Below, piece by piece: positions 43,521-51,130 of a DNA stretch of 64,000 nt. The stretch lies in assembly GCF_000368965.1 (NCBI RefSeq), contig NZ_KB849780.1:744145-808144 (forward strand), read 5' to 3'. Both the position numbers and the translations under genes were made by a program. Source of the DNA: Acinetobacter calcoaceticus DSM 30006 = CIP 81.8. Its GTDB lineage: Bacteria; Pseudomonadota; Gammaproteobacteria; Pseudomonadales; Moraxellaceae. Below the pieces are notes generated by a model. That model was not told the DNA's origin and searched no databases. It saw only the letters and a list, made by a program, of their open reading frames with translations. Positions within the stretch are counted from its first letter, which is position 1; every line of letters begins with the position of its first letter.

Positions 43521-43952
43521 TTACCCAGAGATATACTGCTTTAACTGTTCAATTAAGTTTTTCTGATCTTCCATTGCTGCTTTTACCAAGTCGCCAATAG
43601 AGATAAAACCAACTAATTTTTCATTGTCCAATACTGGTAAATGACGTAAGTGACGATCTGTCATTAACTGTAAACACTCTTCAACTGTGTTGTTTAAACT
43701 TACAGTAAGTACTTTAGATGTCATAATTTCAGCGACTGTAGTGCTATATGAAGAACGTTCCATAAGCGTCACTTTGCGCGTGTAGTCACGTTCAGATAAA
43801 ATTCCGACAACTTTTTCACCATCGGCTACGACTAACGCACCAATTCCTTTGTCAGCCATGATTTTAATGGCTTCAAGGACAGTGGCTTCTGGAGAAATTG
43901 TAAAAATATCTTGCTCTGATTTGTTTTTGATTACTTGTGCAACGATTGTCAT
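43521..43952 (-). CDS. CBS-domain pair protein
   Basis: The 143-residue cytosolic protein is made of two CBS motifs. The first contains VLEAIKIMADKGIGALVVAD near residue 22, and the second VEECLQLMTDRHLRHLPVLD near residue 92. CBS pairs bind adenine nucleotides and act as energy sensors, but stand-alone proteins of this type mostly have no assigned partner. The start at 43952 matches the family start MTIVAQVIKNK; an upstream ATG at 43976 has no ribosome site. Confidence 0.85.
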   Translation of the reverse strand: MTIVAQVIKNKSEQDIFTISPEATVLEAIKIMADKGIGALVVADGEKVVGILSERDYTRKVTLMERSSYSTTVAEIMTSKVLTVSLNNTVEECLQLMTDRHLRHLPVLDNEKLVGFISIGDLVKAAMEDQKNLIEQLKQYISG

Positions 43953-44096
43953 TTCTTCTATCCCGTGTTTTATCATTTTGTTTTAAATTAGCTTGATTTT
44001 ATAAAAATGCAAAGACTTGATAGTCATTCAAATACAAGTTTTACACTCAAGCGTTCAAAAAGCATTCTAATAGTGGTTAAGAACCTAAAGAAAACT

Positions 44097-44471
44097 TTAG
44101 GCTTCTTGCCAGTGCGGATGTTTAAAAAAGAAATGATGCATTTGCTGAGTAGATAATTTCAACTTCCGGTGAGAAGAGTTAAACAAAGCAGGAGTGACGT
44201 TGAGTCGGGTTAATGTTGGCAATAAAGATTCATGAAAATCTTTGGGGGTAATTCTTCTTGGTTTGTAATGTGGCCAATGTTCTTTGGCGTAGCGGTGAGC
44301 TTGCAATCCATTGAGCCAGAAAGGAAAGATAAAATCTTCATTATCCGATTTAATTGCCCAACCTTGATGAAATAATCCCCAAAGAACTCCGCAGTACATC
44401 ATGGTTCTTAAAATATAAATCTTAATCATCAAGTCTTTTGAAACCGGTTGTAGATTGCTTAAACTATTCAT
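44097..44471 (-). CDS. DUF2750-like hypothetical protein
   Basis: The 124-residue protein resembles the DUF2750 family. It has WGLFHQGWAIKSDNEDFIFP near residue 32, followed by FWLNGLQAHRYA, then HYKPRRITPKDFHESLLPTL and a basic C terminus. The function is unknown. It reads from an ATG at 44471 without a strong ribosome site; a TTG two codons upstream is the alternative. It lies between the CBS gene and the tandem small-RNA-like repeats, all on the minus strand. Confidence 0.65.
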   Translation of the reverse strand: MNSLSNLQPVSKDLMIKIYILRTMMYCGVLWGLFHQGWAIKSDNEDFIFPFWLNGLQAHRYAKEHWPHYKPRRITPKDFHESLLPTLTRLNVTPALFNSSHRKLKLSTQQMHHFFFKHPHWQEA

Positions 44472-44571
44472 TGTCAATTTAATGGTTCTTAACTTGTCTT
44501 GCTTATTATAGAAAAAATAGATGACATTTCAGTTTAAACAGGTATCAAATCGTAAACAAATATTCCCAGCT

Positions 44572-44640
44572 AAAGAAAAGACCACCTGAGTAAGACAAAG
44601 CGACTAAAACTTTGGTGAAGCGCAAGACAAACGAAGTGCG
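44572..44640 (-). ncRNA. Candidate small RNA, left copy
   Basis: On the minus strand a -10 TATAAT (44652-44647) and a -35 TTGCCT (44676-44671), 18 bp apart, predict a start near 44640. The transcript would open with the conserved segment GCACTTCGTTTGTCTTGC. A possible stem of CACC with GGTG follows, and the RNA would end near the T-rich TCTTTTCTTT at about 44572. No open reading frame of note is present. Existence of the RNA is inferred. Confidence 0.45.
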
Positions 44641-44800
44641 TAGTGAATTATATTTATAGAAAGTTTTTACAGGCAAAAAAAACGCCACCTGAGCCAGACA
44701 AAGCGATTATAGCTTTGGTTGGTGCAAGACAAACGAAGTGCGTAGTAAATTATATTTATAGAAAGTTTTTACAGGCATAAAAAAACGCCACCTAAGTGAC
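44573..44800. repeat. Tandem ~103-bp repeat, two full copies plus the end of a third
   Basis: Two copies, about 44581-44676 and 44684-44779, align at an offset of 102-103 bp and agree at roughly 82 of 93 positions by eye. A third partial element at 44783-44800 repeats only the ACGCCACCTAAG-type end. The most conserved part (AGACAAACGAAGTGCGTAGT, then ATTATATTTATAGAAAG) spans what look like a -10 box and the 5' end of a minus-strand transcript. The variable part is the 3' region. The unit looks like a duplicated small-RNA gene. Confidence 0.8.
44675..44742 (-). ncRNA. Candidate small RNA, right copy
   Basis: The same arrangement is repeated: -10 TATAAT (44754-44749), a weaker -35 ATGCCT (44778-44773), and a start near 44742. 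The inner hairpin AAAGC / GCTTT is well formed in this copy. The 3' end GGTGGCG followed by eight T residues (about 44682-44675) looks like an intrinsic terminator. The 5' end is nearly identical to the left copy, whereas the middle differs. Confidence 0.45.
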
Positions 44801-44802
44801 GT
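44783..44802 (-). terminator. Terminator of the Sel1-like gene
   Basis: On the minus strand ACGTCAC / GTGGCGT with a TTAG loop (one U-G pair) is followed by seven T residues, directly after the stop of the gene at 44807. Its sequence is related to the 3' ends of the adjacent tandem units. Confidence 0.85.
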
Positions 44803-44806
44803 TTCT

Positions 44807-45040
44807 TTATGCTTGCATTGTGGCTAACTTTTGCCAATATTGTGCTTTAAGTGAGTCACGTTCAACACGGAAACCTTGATAATACAATTCTGCTAAGAAT
44901 AGAGCAGCTTTACCGTGCCCAGCGCGAGCAACTTCTTCTAACTGTGTAACTGCATCTTGAAAGTTCATTTGAGAATGAATTGTGTTTACTGCAGTTGCAT
45001 ATACATGTTCTAAATCATGATGAGAGATACGTTGAATCAT
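44807..45040 (-). CDS. Small Sel1/TPR-like protein, 77 residues
   Basis: The protein contains one Sel1-like helical repeat: AVTQLEEVARAGHGKAALFL near residue 30 and AELYYQGFRVERDSLKAQYW, which matches the A-x2-G-x2-A-x-F-L-x-L-Y-x2-G spacing. There is no signal peptide. Single-repeat proteins of this kind are probably adaptors; the role is unknown. AAGGAG lies 6 nt before the ATG, a strong ribosome site. The 217-bp upstream gap to the next gene is AT-rich without a recognised element. Confidence 0.75.
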   Translation of the reverse strand: MIQRISHHDLEHVYATAVNTIHSQMNFQDAVTQLEEVARAGHGKAALFLAELYYQGFRVERDSLKAQYWQKLATMQA

Positions 45041-45257
45041 AGAAAACTCCTTATTGTAATTATGATTACTTTTTTCTAAAGGCCACTGCCTTTAAATTAA
45101 TTTAACTTAGAATTATTAAACTAATATTACAAATTGATGGATTTGTCAACTATTAGTGCATATCGCTTAGTTCACTATTAGGATACATGATTAAACATTA
45201 TTCACAAATAATTTTGATTAAAATCAATATGAGAATAAAAGACAAGGAGAATAAAAT

Positions 45258-45617
45258 ATGACAAATACAATCGATGGCTTTGTTTTTGATACTCCGCCTA
45301 AAGAGGAACAAATCATAGAACTGGCCCATTATCACCGTAAATTATTAGATGAAGCTATCTTTCATCAGGAAATCCATTTAGGGGATTATTGTCTTGCACA
45401 GCGCAAAAGGGTATTTGATTTTGCTGGGCATTTGGAACCGACCCAAAAAAACTGGTTTTATCAAGTCTATGATGGGGAGCTTCGAAAAATTGCCGATGAA
45501 GATGAGTTGCATCCAGCTGATGCAGAAGAGGGGTTAAGTATTTTTGCCATGTTTTTAGTCTTGGTTATTATTGCGGCAATTTTATACTTTTCTGTCATTC
45601 GTTCACTAATAAGTTAA
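45258..45617 (+). CDS. Hypothetical tail-anchored membrane protein, 119 residues
   Basis: The first 90 residues are acidic and helical (EQIIELAHYHRKLLDEAIFH near residue 18). They are followed by a single C-terminal membrane helix LSIFAMFLVLVIIAAILYFS near residue 93, so the protein is probably anchored with its N-terminal domain in the cytoplasm. No family is recognised. AAGGAG precedes the ATG. It lies 98 bp ahead of another small single-helix membrane protein gene and may be co-transcribed with it and with ftsY. Confidence 0.68.
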   Translation: MTNTIDGFVFDTPPKEEQIIELAHYHRKLLDEAIFHQEIHLGDYCLAQRKRVFDFAGHLEPTQKNWFYQVYDGELRKIADEDELHPADAEEGLSIFAMFLVLVIIAAILYFSVIRSLIS

Positions 45618-45715
45618 GCATACTATCCAGTAAGGTACGATTATTAACCTTACTGGATGTTTGATCTTGTGCTTATGTGCATTGAACCCTACACTACACT
45701 AATTCGAGGTAGGTC

Positions 45716-46042
45716 ATGCTCATATTCAAACAAAATTTTCTTAAATTAAAGTCTGAGTTAAAAGTTGATCAATGTTTTAACCTATTTGTGGTTATTGTCA
45801 TTGGCTGTATTTTTGTGCTGTCATATTTAGCATTACTTCGGCCTATTAGTCCGGATCAATATCAACGAATTATCCAACTGTCTCATCAGGCGACTTATCC
45901 AAGAACTCAAGACATGGCCGAGTTGCTTATAGCTCAGTCGGAAATTCATCGGGCAGAGTATTTAAAGTTAATGCATGCTTACCAATTTGAAGGTGCTCAT
46001 GTTAAGCAATATCCAGCTCTAGCTCAGGAAGATACTCAGTAA
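45716..46042 (+). CDS. Hypothetical single-pass membrane protein, 108 residues
   Basis: A basic N terminus (KQNFLKLKSELK) precedes one membrane helix (FNLFVVIVIGCIFVLSYLAL at about 21-40). A roughly 65-residue domain follows that should be periplasmic, with many histidines and glutamines (YQRIIQLSHQATYPRTQDMA). There is no recognised family. GAGG precedes the ATG. It is 121 bp upstream of ftsY; the gap may contain the ftsY promoter. Confidence 0.62.
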   Translation: MLIFKQNFLKLKSELKVDQCFNLFVVIVIGCIFVLSYLALLRPISPDQYQRIIQLSHQATYPRTQDMAELLIAQSEIHRAEYLKLMHAYQFEGAHVKQYPALAQEDTQ

Positions 46043-46163
46043 ATGAGTGAATAACAGCAAATCTTGTTTTTTCAAAGGTTTTTGAGTGCTATTGCGACAG
46101 GCAAAATTTTGAATTTATGCTAAACTTTCTCTTTTTAAACGCGCTGCTTTTCAAGGAATCGGC

Positions 46164-47276
46164 ATGCAACAACAATCGAATATGCAAAATAAATTCTTGA
46201 TAGATGCTGAGATCGGTGATGACGATGTCACATTACCTAATTTACCTGCTATCGATGTTCCCATCGTTGAATCTCCTGTTAAATCACAAGAAAACATTGA
46301 AGTAGCCAAAGTTGAATCGGCTTCAACAGAAACAGCGGTTGAACAACCAAAATCTGGTTTTTTTGGCCGGATGAAAGAAGGTTTAACCAAAACTCGTCGT
46401 AATTTCGCTGATGGAATGGTCAATATCCTGATCGGTGGAAAGGAAATTGACGATGAATTACTCGAAGAAGTCGAAGAGCAATTATTGGTTGCAGACATTG
46501 GTGTTGAGGCAACTAAAACGATCATTACCAATTTAACAGAGCGAACTGCTCGTGGTGATTTGATCTATTCCCACTCTCTTTATAAAGCTTTACAAGAAGA
46601 GTTGGTTGCTTTGTTGGCTCCACGTGTTAAGCCTTTGCATATTGACCCTAACAAATCACCCTATGTGATTTTAATGGTTGGGGTAAATGGTGTTGGTAAA
46701 ACCACAACTATTGGTAAATTAGCGAAACGTTTGCAAGGTGAAGGTAAAAAAGTAATGTTGGCTGCTGGTGATACATTCCGTGCCGCAGCGACAGAGCAAT
46801 TACAAATCTGGGGTGAACGTAACGATATCGCTGTTGTAGCCCAAGGTCACGGAGCTGATAGTGCCTCTGTTATTTTTGATGCCTTTGAGAGTGCTCGTGC
46901 TAAAGGAATTGATGTATTAATCGCAGATACAGCAGGTCGTTTACATAATAAAAGCAACCTGATGGAAGAACTTAAAAAAGTTAAGCGCGTTATGCAAAAA
47001 ATTGATGCGACTGCACCTCATGAAATTATGTTAGTAGTAGATGCAGGTACAGGGCAAAACGCGATTAATCAAGTGCAAGAGTTTGACCAAACTGTGGGTT
47101 TAACTGGTATTACAATTACCAAGTTAGATGGAACCGCGAAAGGGGGCGTGCTCTTTAATATTGCAAGCCGTACCCATGTGCCAATTCGTTTTATTGGTGT
47201 TGGTGAAAAAATTGATGATTTAAGACCATTCTCGGCTAAATCATTTGTCGCTGCGCTGTTTGAAACTGATAAATAA
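46164..47276 (+). CDS. ftsY: Signal recognition particle receptor FtsY
   Basis: FtsY is the membrane-associated GTPase that receives SRP-ribosome complexes, partnering with Ffh and the 4.5S RNA encoded at 14.8 kb. The 370-residue protein has an acidic N-terminal A region (about 1-65), the N-domain helical bundle (about 70-160) and the G domain: GVNGVGKT at 173-180, DTAGRLHNKSN from 255, and TKLDGTAKGG at 319-328. The conserved DTFRAAATEQL insertion element is near 203. AAGGAA lies before the ATG. It has its own terminator. Confidence 0.97.
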   Translation: MQQQSNMQNKFLIDAEIGDDDVTLPNLPAIDVPIVESPVKSQENIEVAKVESASTETAVEQPKSGFFGRMKEGLTKTRRNFADGMVNILIGGKEIDDELLEEVEEQLLVADIGVEATKTIITNLTERTARGDLIYSHSLYKALQEELVALLAPRVKPLHIDPNKSPYVILMVGVNGVGKTTTIGKLAKRLQGEGKKVMLAAGDTFRAAATEQLQIWGERNDIAVVAQGHGADSASVIFDAFESARAKGIDVLIADTAGRLHNKSNLMEELKKVKRVMQKIDATAPHEIMLVVDAGTGQNAINQVQEFDQTVGLTGITITKLDGTAKGGVLFNIASRTHVPIRFIGVGEKIDDLRPFSAKSFVAALFETDK

Positions 47277-47291
47277 TTGGTTGTCAGCAAT

Positions 47292-47322
47292 AAAAAGCTT
47301 CACTAAACGGTGAAGCTTTTTT
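47292..47322 (+). terminator. Terminator after ftsY
   Basis: The stem AAAAAGCTTCAC / GTGAAGCTTTTT with a short loop is followed by a T run. Confidence 0.9.
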
Positions 47323-47464
47323 ATATGTATATCTTTTTTTTATTGTTGCGAAAATAAAACGAACTGTCATATTTTTAATGCTGATTATAAAAAATGAGTT
47401 CAATACACTGTATTCATTCCCAAACAACGGCCCATGGTCAATCAAATAGGTAGGAAATAACAAA

Positions 47465-48061
47465 ATGTCTACTTTCTTAGATAAAATTAAAAACCGTCGT
47501 ACTATTTATGCAATTGGTAAAAATGTTGCATTAGATCGCACTAAAATTGAAGAGACAATTCGTGAGGCGGTTAAACATAGCCCTTCAGCTTTTAACTCGC
47601 AATCTTCACGTGTGGTGACATTATACGGTGAATCTCATGCTAAATTTTGGAATTTAGTTCGTGAAGCATTACGTAAAATTGTTCCTGCAGAAGCTTTTGC
47701 GGGTACAAACACAAAAATTGATAGCTTTGTAGCAGGTGCTGGTACGGTTTTATTTTATGAAGACCAAGCTGTTGTTAAAAATTTACAAGAGCAATTCGAA
47801 TTATATGCAGATAACTTCCCTGTATGGTCTGAACATTCAAGCGCAATTGCTCAATTTGCAACTTGGACTGCGCTGTCAGAGCTTGGTTTAGGAGCATCTT
47901 TGCAGCACTATAACCCGATTGTTGATGCCGAAGCAGCTGAAGCATTTGATGTGCCTGCAACTTGGAAATTGCGTGCTCAATTAGTATTTGGTTCAGTTGA
48001 AGCACCAGCAGGCGAAAAAGCATTTATTAATGATGCTGATCGTTTCAAAACTTTCAACTAA
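47465..48061 (+). CDS. Nitroreductase-family FMN oxidoreductase
   Basis: The 198-residue protein belongs to the small YdjA/NfsB-like nitroreductase group. It has FLDKIKNRRTIYAIGK at the start, where the arginine pair binds FMN, and AVKHSPSAFNSQSSRVVTL near residue 38. SAIAQFATWTALSELGLGAS near residue 120 and a final ATWKLRAQLVFGSVE complete it. It likely reduces nitro-compounds or quinones with NAD(P)H; its physiological substrate is unknown. It is monocistronic. Between ftsY and this gene only a promoter region is seen. Confidence 0.88.
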   Translation: MSTFLDKIKNRRTIYAIGKNVALDRTKIEETIREAVKHSPSAFNSQSSRVVTLYGESHAKFWNLVREALRKIVPAEAFAGTNTKIDSFVAGAGTVLFYEDQAVVKNLQEQFELYADNFPVWSEHSSAIAQFATWTALSELGLGASLQHYNPIVDAEAAEAFDVPATWKLRAQLVFGSVEAPAGEKAFINDADRFKTFN

Positions 48062-48070
48062 TTGAAAGTT

Positions 48071-48105
48071 AAAAAGAGCACCTATTTAGGTGCTCTTTTT
48101 TTTTT
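48071..48105 (+). terminator. Terminator after the nitroreductase gene
   Basis: The 13-bp perfect stem AAAAAGAGCACCT / AGGTGCTCTTTTT with an ATTT loop is followed by a long T run. Confidence 0.93.
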
Positions 48106-48282
48106 ATGTCTTTAGAATTAATAAAAGGACTAAATAAAACGGAAATTGATGAAATTCAATTATATATTTTAAAAATAATAAATCTGAAAATTAGCCAATA
48201 ACTGCACTGTCATAAAATAGTCACAATCATATTGCATATTGCTCATGATTTAATAGCTTATCAAATACAGAGAAAGAAACAG

Positions 48283-48954
48283 ATGACTTTAAGATTAGGT
48301 GTTGCTGCAATTGGTTTATTACTCAGTGGTTCAGTATTTTCAGCAGTTACAATTACAGCACCAGAGGAAATTGTAATCCTTGCGGTAAATGGTCAAGAAG
48401 TCAATTCTGGGTTATTTCGTTCATCTAAAAATAACTATAAAGTCGATGCAGGTGAGACTAGCTTAAGCGTGCGTTACCAAGAATATTTTGAACATTTAAA
48501 TGGCGAGCATGACATTGTGAAATCTGGTGTAGTCACAATTCAAACACCTGCATTGCAAGATGGGAAAACTTACAAGCTTTCGATGGTAGATGTCCCTAAG
48601 GACTTTGAAAATGCGAAGAAATATGCTGAACAACCAACAGTTGCTTTGTACAGTGCAAATAATGAATTAATTGTGAAACAAACGGGTGCAAACAATGAAG
48701 CAAAACCATGGTTTGCAACTGGCTTGTTGGGTAAAGTAACTGACTTTACGACTAAATCATCTAAACCACAGCCTGAAGCAGTGTATGCATCGGCTAAACC
48801 TACTTCTGCTCAAGTTGTTGTGCCAACTCCAACGTCTATGCCAGTAACAGGGGTAGCACAAACGAATGATCAACGGTTAGTTGAAACTTGGCAGAAAGCC
48901 TCAAAAGCTGAGCGTCAAAAATTTATGGCTTGGCTAGCTGAACAATCAAATTAA
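48283..48954 (+). CDS. YccT/DUF2057-family secreted protein
   Basis: The 223-residue precursor has a signal peptide (MTLRLGVAAIGLLLSGSVFS, cleavage near residue 20). A DUF2057-like domain follows, with ITAPEEIVILAVNGQEVNSG and the YRVDAGETSLSVRYQEYFE-like block near residue 55. A Pro/Thr-rich linker (about 160-195) and a short helix end the protein. YccT has been linked to curli regulation in enteric bacteria, but the role here is unknown. I chose the ATG at 48283, where the signal peptide begins; a TTG at 48232 is unlikely. Confidence 0.78.
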   Translation: MTLRLGVAAIGLLLSGSVFSAVTITAPEEIVILAVNGQEVNSGLFRSSKNNYKVDAGETSLSVRYQEYFEHLNGEHDIVKSGVVTIQTPALQDGKTYKLSMVDVPKDFENAKKYAEQPTVALYSANNELIVKQTGANNEAKPWFATGLLGKVTDFTTKSSKPQPEAVYASAKPTSAQVVVPTPTSMPVTGVAQTNDQRLVETWQKASKAERQKFMAWLAEQSN

Positions 48955-48970
48955 TCAATTGCTATTATTT

Positions 48971-49005
48971 AAAATAAAGCCGATTTAATATCGGCCTTAT
49001 TTTTA
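48971..49005 (+). terminator. Terminator after the YccT-like gene
   Basis: The stem AAAATAA-GCCGAT / ATCGGC-TTATTTT (48971-48984 and 48990-49004, one bulge each side) ends in a T run. Confidence 0.85.
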
Positions 49006-49035
49006 GAATTTTTATAAATAGCCTAAGTATATTTT

Positions 49036-49560
49036 ATGACTAATTTAAATTTCCGTTTAGCTCAATTCGCTGATATTCCACAGCTTGTAGATTTAATTAA
49101 TAAGTCTTATCGAGAACAATAAGGTAGAAGTTGGACAACTGAGCTTGAGTTTGTAAAAGGGCAACGTATTACAGAGCACCAATTAGAAGAACAGCTACAA
49201 CTTTCGAATTCGACATTATTGGTAGGGGAAAGTAACTCTTCCAAAATTGTTGCATGCATTGGACTTACATTTGAAAACAATCAGGTTGAGGTTGGGACGT
49301 TCTGTACAGATCCTCATGTTCAAAATATGAGAGTGGGTCGTTCTGTTTTAGAATATGCGGAGCAATATGCATTGAAAGAAGTTCCTTGTCTGGTCAATGC
49401 CGTAATGTATGTGCTAGATGTACGTTCAGAGTTGATTGCTTATTATGAACGACGTGGATATGTGAAAACGGGTAATGAATAACCATATCCAGTTGAAGCA
49501 AATGTAGGGGTGCCAATGGTACCTATTAAATTGATTGAAATGAAAAAAGACCTCAGATGA
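49036..49560 (+). pseudogene. GNAT acetyltransferase gene with two in-frame TAA stops
   Basis: One reading frame of about 175 codons encodes a GNAT-type acetyltransferase, interrupted by TAA at codon 29 (49120-49122) and TAA at codon 149 (49480-49482). It opens MTNLNFRLAQFADIPQLVDL. Its acetyl-CoA site DPHVQNMRVGRSVLEYAEQY is near residue 95, and YERRGYVKTG comes before the second stop. The usual C-terminal strand (VGVPMVPIKLIEMKK) follows to the TGA at 49558. There is no frameshift. An internal start could make an 87-residue piece from 49219, which would lack the first strands. Recent inactivation is the simplest reading; sequencing error is possible. Confidence 0.82.
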
Positions 49561-49571
49561 GGTCTTTTTTG
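49543..49571. terminator. Bidirectional terminator before the cyd operon end
   Basis: The stem AAAAAAGACCTC / GAGGTCTTTTTT with an AGAT loop contains the end of the acetyltransferase frame and also closes the converging cyd operon. Confidence 0.92.
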
Positions 49572-49572
49572 T

Positions 49573-49869
49573 TTAGGTTAGAAACCAGATGTAATAGCCT
49601 AAAAGCATGAGAGGCCATGCTATCAATGGACTAAATAACCATTTCCATAACCAGAAGTTTGGTACAAAACCCACTCCATAAATAAAGCCACCAGAAATAC
49701 CGATCATCACCAACATGAGTTGACTATGATTGTAGTGTCCGTTTGCATCTAACATGAGTGAAGGGTAAACCAGCAAAATTGCAGCAAGAGGCAATGCCAA
49801 CAGAAAGGAAAGGGCCATTGCGAATGCTTGAACTTTTCGATGATTTGATGCTGTCATTGCTTTTGCCAT
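49573..49869 (-). CDS. ybgE: Cyd operon membrane protein YbgE
   Basis: YbgE is a small protein of cytochrome bd operons with three predicted membrane helices and no firm function. The 98-residue protein has helices at about 14-35, 50-68 and 78-96, with a conserved glycine-rich GISGGFIYGVGFVP segment and a final WPLMLLGYYIW. It lies 3 bp downstream of cydX and is the last gene of the operon. Assignment rests on position, size and the glycine-rich motif. Confidence 0.8.
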   Translation of the reverse strand: MAKAMTASNHRKVQAFAMALSFLLALPLAAILLVYPSLMLDANGHYNHSQLMLVMIGISGGFIYGVGFVPNFWLWKWLFSPLIAWPLMLLGYYIWFLT

Positions 49870-49872
49870 GAT

Positions 49873-49974
49873 TTATTCCTCATCTAGATTTTGATGATGT
49901 TCGATATAAAGTGCACTGAGTACACCTGCAAAACATGCCATCAAAATGCCAAGGATCCATGCGAAATACCACAT
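49873..49974 (-). CDS. cydX: Cytochrome bd small subunit CydX
   Basis: A 33-residue membrane peptide begins MWYFAWILGILMACFAGVLS and ends with HHQNLDEE. CydX is a single-helix subunit needed for stability and heme binding of bd oxidases; the WYFAWILG opening is its signature. AAGGAG lies 6 nt before the ATG. It is located exactly between cydB (10 bp upstream) and ybgE, as in other bd operons. Confidence 0.93.
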   Translation of the reverse strand: MWYFAWILGILMACFAGVLSALYIEHHQNLDEE

Positions 49975-49984
49975 TTGCTTCTCC

Positions 49985-51130
49985 TTAATACAAGCTATGC
50001 GAGTTTGACTCGATGTGTTTGTTGGTAATGACGCCCCACATTTTGTAATAAGACCAACTGGTATAGATCAAAATGAGTGGTACAAAAATGCCAGCAGCTA
50101 CAGTCATAACGCCTAAAGTAAGGTGGCTTGAGACAGCATCCCACATCGTCAAGCTAGAATTAGGATTAATGCTAGATGGCAGTAAGAACGGGAATAGTGC
50201 AAAACCTGCGGTTAAAATTGCTCCTACAATCATTAAACTTGTACCAGTGAAACTTAGACCTGCTTTTGCTTTTGAAGCTGCAATAATTGCAATGATTGCG
50301 CCTAAGATTGCAAGAACTGGAGCAACTTTAGTAATTGGATAGGTATTGTAGTTGTTCATCCAACCAGGGTTGCTATTGGTAACTACCTCTTTTGCTAAAG
50401 GGTTGAGTGCAGCATTTGGATCAATTGCTACTGCATAGCTATAACCGGGTATTTGACCAAAATACAACCAAGCTCCGATAACAAGAAAACAAGCTAAAAA
50501 TAGCATTGCCATAATCTGGGTTGCTTTTGCAGAGCGTTGCTTTAAAGCATCGTCTGTACGCAACATGAGCCATGCACCGCCATGGGCACAGAGCATTGAA
50601 AGGCTGACAATACCGCAAACTAATGCAAACGGATTTAAAAGAGCAAAAAAGCTGCCAGTATATTCAGAGCGTAAAGTGTCATCTAAACCAAAAGGTAAGC
50701 CTAGAAACAAATTACCAAAGGCTACACCGAACACAAGAGCTGGTACAGCGCCTCCAATGCATAGGCCCCAATCCCATGAATTACGCCATTTGGTGTTTTC
50801 AAGTTTGGAACGATAATCAAAGCCGACTGGTCGTAAGAAAAGGGCGAATAAAACCAGTAGTAATGCCCAATACATACCAGAGAAAGCTACAGCATATACC
50901 ATTGGCCATGCAGCAAATAATGCACCGCCTGCTGTAATAAACCAAACCTGATTGCCATCCCAGTGAGGAGCGATCGTGTTAATGGCCGCACGTCGTTCGT
51001 TATCGGTTTTTCCAACGAAAGGCATGAGAGCCATGGAACCCATATCGAAACCGTCAGTGAGAGCAAAGCCGATCAGAAGTACACCAACTAACACCCACCA
51101 AATGATTTTTAATAGTTCATATTCAATCAT
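49985..51130 (-). CDS. cydB: Cytochrome bd ubiquinol oxidase subunit II
   Basis: CydB is the second large membrane subunit of cytochrome bd oxidase. The 381-residue protein has about eight to nine hydrophobic helices. It starts [20 protein letters not shown] with the conserved [15 protein letters not shown] near residue 27, followed by the [20 protein letters not shown] region near residue 50. Its start overlaps the cydA stop by 4 nt. Confident. Confidence 0.96.
   Translation of the reverse strand: MIEYELLKIIWWVLVGVLLIGFALTDGFDMGSMALMPFVGKTDNERRAAINTIAPHWDGNQVWFITAGGALFAAWPMVYAVAFSGMYWALLLVLFALFLRPVGFDYRSKLENTKWRNSWDWGLCIGGAVPALVFGVAFGNLFLGLPFGLDDTLRSEYTGSFFALLNPFALVCGIVSLSMLCAHGGAWLMLRTDDALKQRSAKATQIMAMLFLACFLVIGAWLYFGQIPGYSYAVAIDPNAALNPLAKEVVTNSNPGWMNNYNTYPITKVAPVLAILGAIIAIIAASKAKAGLSFTGTSLMIVGAILTAGFALFPFLLPSSINPNSSLTMWDAVSSHLTLGVMTVAAGIFVPLILIYTSWSYYKMWGVITNKHIESNSHSLY

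Noticed and set aside
44573..44800. CRISPR array
   Set aside because: The repeat unit is about 103 bp, adjacent, and contains promoter- and terminator-like parts. There are no short repeats with unique spacers and no cas genes.
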